Positions 50,471 to 60,129 of a DNA stretch of 64,000 nucleotides are shown one piece after another. The notes beneath the pieces were generated by a model, which saw only the letters and a program-made list of their open reading frames with translations, did no database searches and had not been told where the DNA came from. Source of the DNA: Rhodobacteraceae bacterium 63075. Its GTDB lineage: Bacteria; Pseudomonadota; Alphaproteobacteria; Rhodobacterales; Rhodobacteraceae. The stretch spans positions 1-64,000 of the forward strand of contig QVMW01000014.1 of assembly GCA_003417655.1 (NCBI GenBank). The letters run 5' to 3'. The translations under genes were made by a program, and so were the position numbers. Within the stretch, counting starts at the first letter, position 1. Every line of letters starts with the position of its first letter.

Positions 50471-51540
50471 CTACTCAACCCCCCATGCAGCGTCGGCTGA
50501 TCGAGGCTCGCGAAGCCGTAGTGCCGCAGCCAGCGCAGGTCTGAATCGAAGAAGGCCCGCAGATCGGGGATGCCGTATTTCAGCATGGCGATACGGTCGA
50601 TGCCCATGCCGAAGGCGAAGCCCTGCCACTGGGTCGGGTCGATCCCGCCAGCCTGCAAAACCTTCGGGTGCACCATGCCGGAGCCGAGGATTTCGAGCCA
50701 GTCGTCCCCCTCGCCCACCTTCAGCGCGCCGTCGTCCCATGAGCAGCGGATGTCCACTTCGGCCGAAGGCTCGGTGAAGGGGAAATGCGAGGCGCGGAAG
50801 CGCAGCTCCACGTCATCCACCTCGAAGAAGGCCTTCACGAACTGCTCCAGAACCCATTTGAGGTTCGCCATGGAGATATCCTTGTCGATGGCCAGCCCCT
50901 CGACCTGGTGGAACATCGGCGTGTGCGTCTGGTCATAGTCGGCCCGATACACACCGCCGGGGCAGATCACGCGGATCGGCGCGCCGTGCTCTTCCATAGC
51001 GCGGATCTGCACAGGCGATGTATGCGTGCGCAAGACATGCGGCGGGCGGTCGTCGCCTTCGGCGCGGTGCATGTAGAACGTGTCCATCTCCGCGCGTGCC
51101 GGGTGATGCGAGGGGATGTTCAGCGCGTCGAAATTATACCAGTCAGTGTCGATGCGCGGCCCTTCGGCCACGGAAAAGCCCATGTCGGCGAAGATCGCCG
51201 TGACCTCCTCGGTCACCTGGCTGACCGGGTGGATCGTCCCCTGCCCGCGGCGGCGCGACGGCAGGGTCACGTCGAGCCACTCACCGCGCAGGCGCTCGTC
51301 CAGCGCCGCGTCTTCCAGCGCCGATTTCTTGGCCGCCAGCGCCGAGTTGATCTCGTTCTTGAGCGCGTTGAGTTTCGGCCCGGCCTCCTGCCGCTCCTCC
51401 GGGCTCATCTTGCCCAGCTCGCGCATCTTCAGGCTGATCTCGCCCTTCTTGCCCACGGCCTGCACGCGCAGCTCCTCGAGCGCGGCCTCGCTGCCCGCTT
51501 CGGCGATCGCGCCGATATATTTCTCTCTCAGATCATCCAT
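50467..51540 (-). CDS. pheS: Phenylalanine-tRNA ligase alpha subunit
   Basis: The 357-residue class II synthetase subunit has the N-terminal coiled coil ([22 protein letters not shown]), motif 2 ([40 protein letters not shown]) and motif 3 ([18 protein letters not shown]). It forms the catalytic core with PheT. The promoter must lie in 51541-51763. Its stop overlaps the start of the inserted membrane-protein gene. Confidence 0.95.
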   Translation of the reverse strand: MDDLREKYIGAIAEAGSEAALEELRVQAVGKKGEISLKMRELGKMSPEERQEAGPKLNALKNEINSALAAKKSALEDAALDERLRGEWLDVTLPSRRRGQGTIHPVSQVTEEVTAIFADMGFSVAEGPRIDTDWYNFDALNIPSHHPARAEMDTFYMHRAEGDDRPPHVLRTHTSPVQIRAMEEHGAPIRVICPGGVYRADYDQTHTPMFHQVEGLAIDKDISMANLKWVLEQFVKAFFEVDDVELRFRASHFPFTEPSAEVDIRCSWDDGALKVGEGDDWLEILGSGMVHPKVLQAGGIDPTQWQGFAFGMGIDRIAMLKYGIPDLRAFFDSDLRWLRHYGFASLDQPTLHGGLSR

Positions 51541-51632
51541 GTCTTTTCACCCATCTGGCGTTCGCCTCGCAGTTACCGCGCCGCGCCTGTGAGCGCAAGG
51601 CTGGCGGTGGTCTGCAAGCCGGTCGCGGCGCG

Positions 51633-51746
51633 TTAACCCTTTGGCGTTAACCTTTCGCGGCGCACCGCGCGCTGCACTGGAGGGGTGCACTAGGGGGTGT
51701 ACAGGATGTCACCCCCCGTTTTGCCGGGTTAACGGCGACATCTTAA
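51633..51746. promoter_or_regulatory. Upstream region of pheS with paired TTAA boxes
   Basis: Two pairs of TTAA(C) boxes with identical 10-bp spacing lie at 51633-51650 and 51729-51746. Between them are TGCAC-N7-GTGCA and a GGGGGTG/CACCCCC hairpin. The pheS promoter must be in this 220-bp stretch, but I cannot assign -35 and -10 boxes with confidence. Confidence 0.35.
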
Positions 51747-51763
51747 CGGCGCGCGCGCAGATA

Positions 51764-51798
51764 CGAAAAACGCCGTGAAGCGATGGCTTCACGGCGTT
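51764..51798 (-). terminator. Rho-independent terminator of rpmI-rplT
   Basis: On the minus strand a perfect 13-bp stem (AACGCCGTGAAGC and complement) with a 4-nt loop is followed by a T-run (GTTTTTCG). It lies 26 bp after the rplT stop. Confidence 0.92.
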
Positions 51799-51824
51799 CC
51801 GTTGTCTCTCAAGGATGGCCCGGC

Positions 51825-52190
51825 TTACTTCGCCAGCGCGCCTTTCGCCGTATCGACGATCGCGCCGAAGGCCTCGGGCTCATGCACGGCCAGATCGGCC
51901 AGAACCTTGCGGTCCACCTCGATCCCGGCGAGGCTCAGCCCGTTGATGAAGCGCGAATAGCTCAGCGCCTCGTCGTGGCTGCGCACCGCCGCGTTGATCC
52001 GCTGGATCCACAGCGCGCGGAAATTGCGCTTGCGGTTCTTGCGGTCCCGCGTGGCATACTGGTTGGCCTTGTCGACCGCCTGACGCGCGACCTTGAAGGT
52101 GTTCTTGCGACGGCCGTAATAGCCCTTCGCTGCATTGGTGACTTTCTTGTGACGCGCGTGCGTGACCGTTCCGCCTTTTACTCTCGACAT
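51825..52190 (-). CDS. rplT: 50S ribosomal protein L20
   Basis: The 121-residue basic protein shows [39 protein letters not shown] and [14 protein letters not shown], diagnostic of L20. It is an early assembly protein on 23S rRNA. It follows rpmI by 13 bp. Confidence 0.96.
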   Translation of the reverse strand: MSRVKGGTVTHARHKKVTNAAKGYYGRRKNTFKVARQAVDKANQYATRDRKNRKRNFRALWIQRINAAVRSHDEALSYSRFINGLSLAGIEVDRKVLADLAVHEPEAFGAIVDTAKGALAK

Positions 52191-52203
52191 ATCTCAGTCC
52201 TCC

Positions 52204-52404
52204 TCAGCGCGAATAGGGCATCATGGGCTTGACGATACGCTCGTCAGCCTTGGTGAGAACTGTGGTGCCGCGGGCATCACGGATGAACTTGTTGGTGCGC
52301 TTGATCATGCCGTGGCGCTTGCCGGCCTGACCCGCCTTGACACGGCCGCTGGCCGTGACCTTGAACCGCTTCTTGCAGCTCGATTTCGTCTTCATCTTCG
52401 GCAT
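52204..52404 (-). CDS. rpmI: 50S ribosomal protein L35
   Basis: The 66-residue protein starts [20 protein letters not shown] and shows [21 protein letters not shown], the L35 pattern. I placed the start at 52404; the frame is open 16 codons further. infC, often the preceding gene, is not in the window. Confidence 0.95.
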   Translation of the reverse strand: MPKMKTKSSCKKRFKVTASGRVKAGQAGKRHGMIKRTNKFIRDARGTTVLTKADERIVKPMMPYSR

Positions 52405-52533
52405 TTCCGTCTCCTGTCTTGATCGGTCCCAACGCGCGACTCGGCATGCCATTCCGGCCGGCCACGCGGACGAAAGCGGCGTATACGGCGCATCGGCCCG
52501 CTTTGCAAGGGGTTTGGTGCTGTTGGCCCGTAT

Positions 52534-52758
52534 TCAGCCGGTAAACCGCGCAATCACGTTGACGATCACATTCGGCACCTGGTCCATCGAATACCCGCCG
52601 GGCTTTTGGGTGACGGCGTAGGCCACGAGCCCGCCCGACACGACAAGAACGATGGCGGCCACGCGCGGCGTCCTGCCGTCGGAGATCGCCGAGATAACGG
52701 ACGGCACGGAAAACACCGCCACGATCAACCCTATCGTAAGGAAAAGATCATGGTCCAA
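52534..52758 (-). CDS. Small membrane protein of unknown function
   Basis: The 74-residue protein has two hydrophobic segments (LFLTIGLIVAVFSVPSVISAIS and VAAIVLVVSGGLVAYAV) joined by a short basic turn SDGRTPR. No family recognised. It follows pyk by about 30 bp in the same direction and may share its transcript. Confidence 0.6.
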   Translation of the reverse strand: MDHDLFLTIGLIVAVFSVPSVISAISDGRTPRVAAIVLVVSGGLVAYAVTQKPGGYSMDQVPNVIVNVIARFTG

Positions 52759-52790
52759 GGCGGTCTCCGAAAACTGATGACTGTCTCAGC

Positions 52791-54236
52791 CTACTCCGGA
52801 TCGGAGGCGTAAATCAAACGCTCATCACAGGGTGCCACGCGCAGGATATTCGTCGTCCCCGGCACGTTGAAGGGAACGCCCGCCGTGACGACGATCTGAT
52901 CCTCCGGCCCGGCATAGCCCGCACTCTGTGCCGCGCGCGCCGCGTTGACGACAGCCTGCTTGAAGCGTTGCAGCTCGCCCGTCATGATGCAGTTCGTGCC
53001 CCAGCTGAGCGCCAGCCGCCGCGCCGTCCCGCGCAGGCTTGTCATGGCTATGATCGGAACGCGCGGCCGCTCCCGCGCCGTCAGGAGCGCCGTCGTGCCC
53101 GACTGGGTGAAACAGCAGATCGCCTTGATGTCCGTCGTCTCGGCAATCTCCCGCGCCGCAGCGACGATCCCGTCGGCCACGCTCTCGCGCCTGGCCACGC
53201 GCGAGGCCTCGATGATCTCGGTATAGGTCGGATCGTCCTCCACCTCGATGGCCACGTTGTCCATCGTCGTGACGGCTTCGACAGGGTAGTCCCCTGCCGC
53301 CGACTCGGCTGACAGCATGATCGCATCCGCGCCCTCGTAGATCGCCGTGGCCACGTCCGAAACCTCGGCCCGCGTCGGCATCGGGCTCTCGATCATCGAC
53401 TCCAGCATCTGCGTTGCCACGATCACGGGCTTGGCCGCCGCGCGGCAGCGCCGCACCAGCCGTTTCTGGATGGGCGGCACGTTCTGCACCGGAAGCTCCA
53501 CGCCCAGATCCCCGCGGGCGACCATGATCCCGTCTGAAGCCGCGAGAATGCTCTCGAAGCTCTTGACCGCCGTGGGCTTCTCGATCTTCGAGAGGACCGC
53601 CGCGCGCCCGCCGACAAGCGCACGCGCCTCCTCCACGTCCTCGGCCCGCTGCACGAAAGACAGCGCCACCCAGTCGACCCCGAGCTGGCAGACAAACTCG
53701 AGATCGGCCCGGTCCTTCTCCGACAGCGCCGCCAGCGGCAAAACCACCTCCGGCACGTTCACGCCCTTGCGGTTCGAGATCGTCCCGCCCGTGGTGACCG
53801 TGCACTCGGCGAAATCCTCCCCGAATGATTTGACCTCCAGCCTGATCTTTCCGTCGTTCACGAGCAGCGTCGTGCCCACCTCCAGCGCCTTGAAAATCTC
53901 CGGATGCGGAAGCTGCACGCGGCTCGAATCGCCCGCGGCCTCGTCGAGATCGAAGCGGAAGCTCTGCCCCTCTTCGAGCTCCTCCTCGCCGTTTCCAAAT
54001 TCGCCCACGCGCAGCTTCGGCCCCTGCAAATCGGCCAGGATACCGATCGGGCTTTCAAGCTCGCGTTCGATCTCGCGGATGATCCTGTGGCGCTCCCTGA
54101 TCTCGTCATGGCTGCCGTGCGACATGTTCAGACGGAAGACATCCGCGCCCGCCTCGTGCAACGCCTTGATCATCGCGTAGTCGTTCGACGCCGGACCCAA
54201 GGTCGCCACGATCTTTACATTCCTGAACCGTCTCAT
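52791..54236 (-). CDS. pyk: Pyruvate kinase
   Basis: The 481-residue enzyme begins RNVKIVATLGPASNDYAMIKALHEAGADVFRLNMSHG. It has the active-site lysine in VLSKIEKPTAVKSFE and the signature IMVARGDLGVELP, then ATQMLESMIESPMPTRAEVSDVATAI. The C-terminal domain holds AICCFTQSGTTALLTARERP. It makes pyruvate and ATP from phosphoenolpyruvate. It is divergent from the formylglutamate-amidohydrolase-like gene. Confidence 0.95.
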   Translation of the reverse strand: MRRFRNVKIVATLGPASNDYAMIKALHEAGADVFRLNMSHGSHDEIRERHRIIREIERELESPIGILADLQGPKLRVGEFGNGEEELEEGQSFRFDLDEAAGDSSRVQLPHPEIFKALEVGTTLLVNDGKIRLEVKSFGEDFAECTVTTGGTISNRKGVNVPEVVLPLAALSEKDRADLEFVCQLGVDWVALSFVQRAEDVEEARALVGGRAAVLSKIEKPTAVKSFESILAASDGIMVARGDLGVELPVQNVPPIQKRLVRRCRAAAKPVIVATQMLESMIESPMPTRAEVSDVATAIYEGADAIMLSAESAAGDYPVEAVTTMDNVAIEVEDDPTYTEIIEASRVARRESVADGIVAAAREIAETTDIKAICCFTQSGTTALLTARERPRVPIIAMTSLRGTARRLALSWGTNCIMTGELQRFKQAVVNAARAAQSAGYAGPEDQIVVTAGVPFNVPGTTNILRVAPCDERLIYASDPE

Positions 54237-54319
54237 ATGTTCTGCCTTCTGAATTGACTGCCGCTGCCCGCGCCTTCGGCGTTATCGCCCGATTGTAACG
54301 CGGGCACAACAGGGCAACT

Positions 54320-55090
54320 TTGCACGGGAACCGAGGCTTGAGCGCATATCATCCCTTTGAAATCACGGGCGAGAACAGGCCGGGCCCATGGGTGATCGGC
54401 TGCGACCACGCCGAGAACACCGTCCCGCCCTTCGTCGGCGGCGGCACCCTCGATCTGCCCGCAGGCGAGATGAGCCGGCACATCGCCTATGACGTGGGGG
54501 CCAAGGGGCTCTCGCTCAAGCTCGGAGAGCTTCTGAACGCGCCGGTCATCTGCTCGAACTTCTCGCGCCTCGTGATCGACCCGAACAGGGGCGAGCAGGA
54601 CCCGACGCTGCTCATGCGCCTCTATGACGGCACGATCATCCCGGGCAATCGCCACGCGGGCGCAGACGAGCGCGAAGAGCGTCTGGAGCGTTGCTACCGG
54701 CCCTATCACGAAGCCCTCTCGGGCCTTCTGGCAGCCCGCGACGCGCCCGTCCTGCTCACCGTTCACAGCTTCACGCCACAGCTCGCCGGACGCCCGCCGC
54801 GCCCTTGGCATGTCGGCGTCCTGCATGCAAAGGACCGCCGCCTCGCAGACCCGCTTCTGGAGCTGCTGAGCCATGACAGCACGCTCTGCGTGGGCCGCAA
54901 CGAACCCTACGGCGGCCACCTGCCCGGCGACACGATCGACAAGCATGCCATTGCGCAGGGCCGCCTCAATGCCTTGATAGAGGTCAGGAACGATCTCATC
55001 GCCACGCCCGAGCAACAGGCCGAGTGGGCCAGACGCCTCGCGCCCGTTCTCACTCAGGCGCTGGCCGCAACACTGGAAAAGGAGCCCTGA
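54320..55090 (+). CDS. N-formylglutamate amidohydrolase family protein
   Basis: The protein of about 250 residues has the family blocks VIGCDHAENTVP, SNFSRLVIDPNRGEQDPTLL and LLTVHSFTPQLAG, with His and Glu/Asp metal ligands, and YGGHLPGDTIDKHA. Members cleave N-formylglutamate in histidine degradation, but many paralogues have other roles. No hut genes are near. The starts are TTG codons: 54320 or 54338 (before SAYHPFEI); the latter resembles homologues better. It is 1 bp upstream of the DUF1244 gene. Confidence 0.82.
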   Translation: MHGNRGLSAYHPFEITGENRPGPWVIGCDHAENTVPPFVGGGTLDLPAGEMSRHIAYDVGAKGLSLKLGELLNAPVICSNFSRLVIDPNRGEQDPTLLMRLYDGTIIPGNRHAGADEREERLERCYRPYHEALSGLLAARDAPVLLTVHSFTPQLAGRPPRPWHVGVLHAKDRRLADPLLELLSHDSTLCVGRNEPYGGHLPGDTIDKHAIAQGRLNALIEVRNDLIATPEQQAEWARRLAPVLTQALAATLEKEP

Positions 55091-55091
55091 A

Positions 55092-55409
55092 ATGGACGAT
55101 CAAACACGCATCGAGCTCGAAGCCGCCGCCTTCCGCACCCTGCGCCAGCACCTGATGGAAGAGCGCACCGACGTGCAGAACATCGACATGATGAACCTCA
55201 CCGGCTTCTGCCGGAACTGCCTGAGCCGCTGGTATCAGGAAGCAGCCAACGAGCGCGGCATCGAGATGGGCAAGGAGGAGGCCCGCGAGATATTCTACGG
55301 CATGCCGATGGCCGAATGGAAAGCGAAATACCAGACCGACGCCAGCCCCGAGAAGCAGGCGGCCTTCGAAACCGCCTTCAAGGAAAACGTGCTGAAGGAC
55401 AAGGGCTGA
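55092..55409 (+). CDS. DUF1244-family protein
   Basis: The 105-residue protein matches the small alphaproteobacterial DUF1244 family: AAFRTLRQHLMEERTDVQNIDMMNLTGFCRNCLSRWYQEAA and EAREIFYGMPMAEWKAKYQ. The two cysteines in FCRNCL are conserved in the family. Its function is unknown. It starts 1 bp after the amidohydrolase stop, so the two are co-translated. Confidence 0.88.
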   Translation: MDDQTRIELEAAAFRTLRQHLMEERTDVQNIDMMNLTGFCRNCLSRWYQEAANERGIEMGKEEAREIFYGMPMAEWKAKYQTDASPEKQAAFETAFKENVLKDKG

Positions 55410-55445
55410 GGACCGCTTCGAGGGTTACGAGATGGTAAACGGCGA

Positions 55446-56663
55446 TCACGGAGCCGCGCCACCGCCGCCTACGAATAGCCCGATGGCCAACCAGGCATAG
55501 GCCAGCATGGCCAGCACGAAGAGCGTCTTCTCCAGCGCGCCCTCGCCCATGTCGAAGGACCAGCCGGACTGCTTGATTTTCCACCCCACGAAACCCGCGC
55601 TGAGCGTCAGGAACAGGGCGTTGAACCAGAAGGTGTAATCAATGGCAAAGAAGGTGCGGTCCGTCACCGCGCGCACCTGATCGGCCGAGGGGAGCAGCCC
55701 CAGAAACGCGAAGCCATAGTGCAGCAACAGCGCCGTGGCGACCAGCACCACGAGGAAGACGGCCAGGATGTAGAGCGCCATCTTCCAGCCGTAATACTTG
55801 GCGTTCACCCGCAGGACGGGAACCACCACGAGATCGGAGAAGATGAAGGCCATGATCCCGGCGAAAGCCACGCCGTTGCCGTAGAGCACCGCGGCGAGCG
55901 GGATGTTCCCCATCGACCCGATGAAGGTGAAGAAGGCCGCGACCGGCCCGACCAGCGCCTGCGCCAGCAGCTCGAAAAAGCCCGGGTCTTCCCCGCCTAT
56001 GAACATGGTCTCGAAGAAGACGCGCGGGACGAAGGCGGCAATGAGGCCGGCGGCGGTGAAGCCGATGGTCACGTCCTTCCAGACCATCGCCCACTCCATG
56101 TAGTAGCGCTGCGCGACCTCGCCCCAAAGCGCCGCAGAGCGCAGCTTGCCACGCCAGGACATGTCGTCGCCGGCACCCTCTTCTTCGCCGCCCTCGCGCG
56201 CCTGCGCGCGCTCACGCGCCTCCTCGATCGGGGCGAAACGGGCGGTCAGGCGCACGACCAGCCACATCAGGAGTATGAGCAGGACACCCCCGACATACTC
56301 ACCGACAACGAACTGCCAGCCGAGGAAGATCGCGATGATGATCCCCAGCTCGATGACGAGGTTGGTCGAGGCCAGCAAGAACGCCATGGACGGGATGAAC
56401 CCCGCCCCCTTGGCGAAAAGAGCGCGCGTGCCGGACAAGGCCGCGAAGCTGCAGGATGAACTGGCAAAGCCGAAAAAGGCCCCAAGCGCGACAGAACGAG
56501 GCCCCGTCTCGCCCATCGCCCGCTGCATGCGCGCACGCGTGATGAAGACCTGGATCATCGCAGAGATCAGGTAGCCCAGCCCGAAGGCCCAGAACGCTGT
56601 CCAGAACAGCCCCAGCGCCGTGACCGACGCCGCGTGCCATCCTTCCAGAAATGTTTGCTGCAT
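55446..56663 (-). CDS. Permease of the PF03773 type
   Basis: The 405-residue protein has about eight to ten hydrophobic segments in two halves. Each carries a Gly/Ser-rich motif (GAFFGFASSSCSFAALSGTRALF in the first, FIGSMGNIPLAAVLYGNGVAFAGIMAFIFSDLV in the second). A charged cytosolic loop (EEARERAQAREGGEEEGAGDD) separates them. Related permeases export organo-arsenicals (ArsP) or other compounds; the substrate here is unknown. The start at 56663 has GGGGAGA upstream. Confidence 0.78.
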   Translation of the reverse strand: MQQTFLEGWHAASVTALGLFWTAFWAFGLGYLISAMIQVFITRARMQRAMGETGPRSVALGAFFGFASSSCSFAALSGTRALFAKGAGFIPSMAFLLASTNLVIELGIIIAIFLGWQFVVGEYVGGVLLILLMWLVVRLTARFAPIEEARERAQAREGGEEEGAGDDMSWRGKLRSAALWGEVAQRYYMEWAMVWKDVTIGFTAAGLIAAFVPRVFFETMFIGGEDPGFFELLAQALVGPVAAFFTFIGSMGNIPLAAVLYGNGVAFAGIMAFIFSDLVVVPVLRVNAKYYGWKMALYILAVFLVVLVATALLLHYGFAFLGLLPSADQVRAVTDRTFFAIDYTFWFNALFLTLSAGFVGWKIKQSGWSFDMGEGALEKTLFVLAMLAYAWLAIGLFVGGGGAAP

Positions 56664-56760
56664 GGAGTGTCTCCCCGGGGTTGCAACAGGCCAACGCCCA
56701 ACCTGTGGCTTCGTTCCCGATGAGACGCGGCGCCGACCAAGGCCGGTCGCTATCCGGGAC

Positions 56761-57726
56761 CTACCCCCACAGCGCCCGCTCCGGCGGATGCACGCCCTGC
56801 GCGTCATAGCGCAGCGGCGCGGCGCGATCCTCGGCCAGCAGGAGCGGGCCGTCGAGATCGGTCACCAACGCACCCTGCGCCACCAGCGTGGCAGGGGCCA
56901 TCGCCAGCGAGCTGGCCACCATGCAGCCCACCATCACGCCGTAGCCCGCCTCCCGCGCGGCCTGCCTGAGCGCCAGCGCCTCGGTCAGCCCGCCGGTCTT
57001 GTCGAGCTTGATGTTGACCACGTCATACTTGCCCTTCAGCGCGGGCAGGCTGGCGCGGTCATGACAGCTTTCATCGGCGCAGACGGGCACGGGCCGCGCC
57101 AGCCCGCGCAGCCCCTCGTCATCGCCTGCCGGTAGAGGCTGCTCGACAAGCGCGACGCCGAGCCTCTGCAAATGCGGGACGAGATCGCGGTAGATCTCCC
57201 GCGTCCAGCCCTCGTTGGCGTCGATGATGATCCGCGCCCCGGGTGCCCCCGCGCGAACGGCCTCGAGCCGGGGCATGTCGTCGGGCGTGCCCAGCTTGAT
57301 CTTCAGAAGCGGGCGATGCGCCTGCTCTGCCGCCTGCGCACGCATCTTCTCGGGCGCGTCCAGCGAGAGCGTATAGGCCGTGATCTCGGGGCGCGGTGCG
57401 GGCAGGCCCGCAAGCTCCCAGACGCGCTTGCCCGCGCGCTTGGCCTCGAGGTCCCACAGCGCGCAATCCACCGCGTTGCGCGCCGCGCCGGGCGGGAGCA
57501 TCTCTTGAAGCCCCGCGCGGTCAATGTCCGGCGGCAGGCTTTCGATCTGCTCCCTCACCGAGCCGATGCTCTCGCCATAGCGTTTGTAGGGACAACACTC
57601 CCCCAAGCCCTCGAAGCCCGCAGCGGCGATCCGCACGGTCAGCACCTCGGCCGTGGTGCGCGAGCCCCGCGAGATCGTGAAAACCCGCGCCAGCCGGAAG
57701 CTTTCCGCCGTCACGCTGAGCCTCAT
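56761..57726 (-). CDS. dgcA: N-acetyl-D-glutamate racemase DgcA (enolase superfamily)
   Basis: The 321-residue enolase-superfamily protein is of the dipeptide-epimerase/muconate-cycloisomerase type. It has the base KIKLG near 144, metal ligands in IIIDANEGW, VEQPL and CADES, and the second base in NIKLDKTGG. Alone it would read as an L-Ala-D/L-Glu epimerase. Next to dgcN it matches DgcA of the marine D-glutamate catabolic pathway, which racemises N-acetyl-D-glutamate. It overlaps dgcN by 4 bp. Confidence 0.82.
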   Translation of the reverse strand: MRLSVTAESFRLARVFTISRGSRTTAEVLTVRIAAAGFEGLGECCPYKRYGESIGSVREQIESLPPDIDRAGLQEMLPPGAARNAVDCALWDLEAKRAGKRVWELAGLPAPRPEITAYTLSLDAPEKMRAQAAEQAHRPLLKIKLGTPDDMPRLEAVRAGAPGARIIIDANEGWTREIYRDLVPHLQRLGVALVEQPLPAGDDEGLRGLARPVPVCADESCHDRASLPALKGKYDVVNIKLDKTGGLTEALALRQAAREAGYGVMVGCMVASSLAMAPATLVAQGALVTDLDGPLLLAEDRAAPLRYDAQGVHPPERALWG

Positions 57727-58727
57727 GTCATCGCCTCGAGCACATCCACGAGCGCCTCTGCCCCGAAGCGGCAGGGATCGCAGGCCGGCAGGCCAAAGCG
57801 GCTTTCGAGCTCGGCAAGATAGCTCAGCGCCCCGGCCTCTGTCATTTTATGGGTGTTGATCGAAAAGCCGATTGCCGCGCAGTCCGGGTTTGCGATCCGG
57901 GCGAGCTTGAGCGCGAGTTCCTTGAGCTCCTCGAGGCCCGGCAGCGCGTAGCCCGGCATACCGCGCACATGCTCACGAGTCGGCTCATGACAGAGCACCA
58001 GCGCATCCGGCTGGCTGCCGTGGATCAGCGCCAGCGTCACGCCGGAATAGCTCAGGTGATAGAGGCTGCCCTGTCCCTCGACGATGTCCCAGTGCTCCGC
58101 GTTATTCTCGGGCGTCAGCCATTCGATGGAACCCGACATGAAGTCGGCCACCACCGCATCGAGCGGCACGCCCTCACCGGTGATGAGGATGCCGGTCTGC
58201 CCCGTCGCGCGAAAGGTGCAACTCATGCCCCGCGCGCGCATCTCCCGCTCAAGGCTCAGAGAGGTATACATCTTGCCCATGGAGCAATCAGTGCCCACGG
58301 TCAGCACGCGCCTGCCGCTGCGCTTGCGCCCGCTCGCTATGGGATAGCGCACCTCCGGCACGCGCACGTCATGCAAGTCGCGCCCCGTGGCCTGCGCCAC
58401 GGCGGCAAGGTCGCGCTCGTTGCGCAACAGGTTGTGCAAGCCGGAGGCCAGGTCGAACCCGCCTTCCAGCGCCGTGACGAGCACTTTCTTCCAATCCTGG
58501 TTGATGACTCCGCCGCGATTGGCCACGCCGATGACAAGCGTCTTCGCCCCAGCCGCACGCGCCTCTTCGAGGCTCATGTCCGGCAGGCCCACATCCGCCT
58601 CGCAGCCCTCCATTCTGAACTGACCGACCGCATTCTCCGGGCGCCAGTCGCGGATCCCCTGCGCCACTTTGGCAGAGAGCTGATCAGGCGCGTCTCCGAG
58701 AAAGAGCAGGTAGGGCGTCTTGATCAT
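57723..58727 (-). CDS. dgcN: D-glutamate N-acetyltransferase DgcN (DUF1611 family)
   Basis: The 334-residue DUF1611-family protein shows the family blocks LVIGVANRGGVI, the P-loop-like VLTVGTDCSMGKMYTSLSLEREM, TGQTGILITGEGVPLDAVVADF and VEGQGSLYHLSYSGVTLALIHGS. In marine proteobacteria DgcN acetylates D-glutamate before racemisation by DgcA. I set the start at 58727, where GGGAGG lies five bases upstream. dgcN-dgcA form a two-gene overlapping operon. No transporter or deacylase is clearly attached to it. Confidence 0.83.
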   Translation of the reverse strand: MIKTPYLLFLGDAPDQLSAKVAQGIRDWRPENAVGQFRMEGCEADVGLPDMSLEEARAAGAKTLVIGVANRGGVINQDWKKVLVTALEGGFDLASGLHNLLRNERDLAAVAQATGRDLHDVRVPEVRYPIASGRKRSGRRVLTVGTDCSMGKMYTSLSLEREMRARGMSCTFRATGQTGILITGEGVPLDAVVADFMSGSIEWLTPENNAEHWDIVEGQGSLYHLSYSGVTLALIHGSQPDALVLCHEPTREHVRGMPGYALPGLEELKELALKLARIANPDCAAIGFSINTHKMTEAGALSYLAELESRFGLPACDPCRFGAEALVDVLEAMT

Positions 58728-58878
58728 GGTTGCCTCCCACAAGCAGAATCACTCGATACTGAGTGTCGCGCTCAGCTTGCAAAATGTCTCGCCGAAACCG
58801 CGCGATGCAACGCGCAGGCGGTTTTTCGGCCCCGCTCTGGCTTGACGCCCTCTGTATCGCGCCCCGTATCACGCCCCA

Positions 58879-60129
58879 TTATGACGAAGCGTCTTCGTCT
58901 TCCTCTTGCTCTGACGCCCAGGCCTCGGCCTGCAACATGCCCGGCTGGGCGACACCGATCACCCCGGTCATCATCGCCTCGCCCGTCTCCCCGGGCGCCT
59001 CGCTGCTGACACGGCGCGCCAGCGCGATGATCGCCACGCCGATGCCGATCAGCACGACCAGGATCTGAAGCCCCCGACCGGCGGCGGCGGCCACGAGGAC
59101 AGGGCCGAGGAAAATCCCGAAAACTTGTCCGAACTGCTGGAGAAAGGCCATTGTGCCGCTGGCCGGAACGACCTGCCCCGGCTCGAGCTGATCATTGGCA
59201 TGGGCCGCGAGGATGGAATAGACCGGCAGCGTGGTCACGGCGATGATGGCGAAGCCGACCACGAGCAGGGCTGGCCGCGTGTCCACCGCCATCCAGACCG
59301 CCGCCAGCACCGAGACCACGCTCAGCCCGATCACGACATAGCGCCGGTCCATTTGATCGGACAGCCAGCCGACGGGATATTGCAGCAGCCCGGCGGCAAT
59401 CAGCGCCACAACCAGAGCCGCCGAGGCATTCGCTCCCGAGAACCCCTGCGCCAGCGCATAGAGCGGCAAGCCTATGAACCAGGCCGACACGCCCACAGCC
59501 ATGAAGAAAATGCCCAGAACGGACATCGGCGAGACACGATAAAGCCGCCGGACGCTCATTCTGTCGGGCACGCTGTAGTCCGGCGCGCGAATACCTGACA
59601 GAAGCAGCGGCACGATCGCCACCGACATCAGCACCGAAGTGATCCCGAAGAGCATGTTGCCCGTGGGATCGGGCAGGCCGACCATCGCCGTGCCAAGCGC
59701 CGGACCGAGCGTCTGGATGATGAAATAGACCGAAAGAACCTGCGCGCGAATGCGGTTCTCCGACTTGGCGTTAAGCCAGCTCTCAGTGACGACGTAGAGC
59801 CCCGGAAAACAGGCCCCGGCCAAAAACCGCATCGCGCTCCATGTGATGGCATCCGTGGTCAGCAGATGGATGATGGCCGCAACCGACACCATCGAGGCAA
59901 GCGCGCTGAACACGCGGATATGCCCCACCTTCTCGATCAGGCGCGGCGTCGCCAGCGTGCCGATCATCGCGCCCAGCGGATAGCAGGTCTGCATGATCGA
60001 GATCGTCAGCGCCGAGAAGCCCAGCTCCGAGCCGCGAATCGACAGCAGTGTGACGAGCAGCCCGTTGGCCACCATCAGCCCCAGCATCCCGAGAAAAAGC
60101 GCCCAATTGTCCCATAAGGCCTGTCGCAT
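58879..60129 (-). CDS. MFS transporter
   Basis: The 416-residue protein has twelve hydrophobic segments. Its YcaD-like pattern is VANGLLVTLLSIRGSELGFSALTISIMQTCYPLGAMIGTLATPRLIEKVGHIRVF, and the second half begins after a charged loop (RAPDYSVPDRMSVRRLYRV). The C-terminal tail is acidic (SEQEEDEDAS). The substrate is unknown. It has no clear ribosome site before the ATG at 60129. Confidence 0.85.
   Translation of the reverse strand: MRQALWDNWALFLGMLGLMVANGLLVTLLSIRGSELGFSALTISIMQTCYPLGAMIGTLATPRLIEKVGHIRVFSALASMVSVAAIIHLLTTDAITWSAMRFLAGACFPGLYVVTESWLNAKSENRIRAQVLSVYFIIQTLGPALGTAMVGLPDPTGNMLFGITSVLMSVAIVPLLLSGIRAPDYSVPDRMSVRRLYRVSPMSVLGIFFMAVGVSAWFIGLPLYALAQGFSGANASAALVVALIAAGLLQYPVGWLSDQMDRRYVVIGLSVVSVLAAVWMAVDTRPALLVVGFAIIAVTTLPVYSILAAHANDQLEPGQVVPASGTMAFLQQFGQVFGIFLGPVLVAAAAGRGLQILVVLIGIGVAIIALARRVSSEAPGETGEAMMTGVIGVAQPGMLQAEAWASEQEEDEDASS

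Noticed and set aside
51541..51763. T-box or phenylalanine attenuator leader before pheS
   Set aside because: There is no T-box core sequence and no short Phe-rich leader peptide that I can see.
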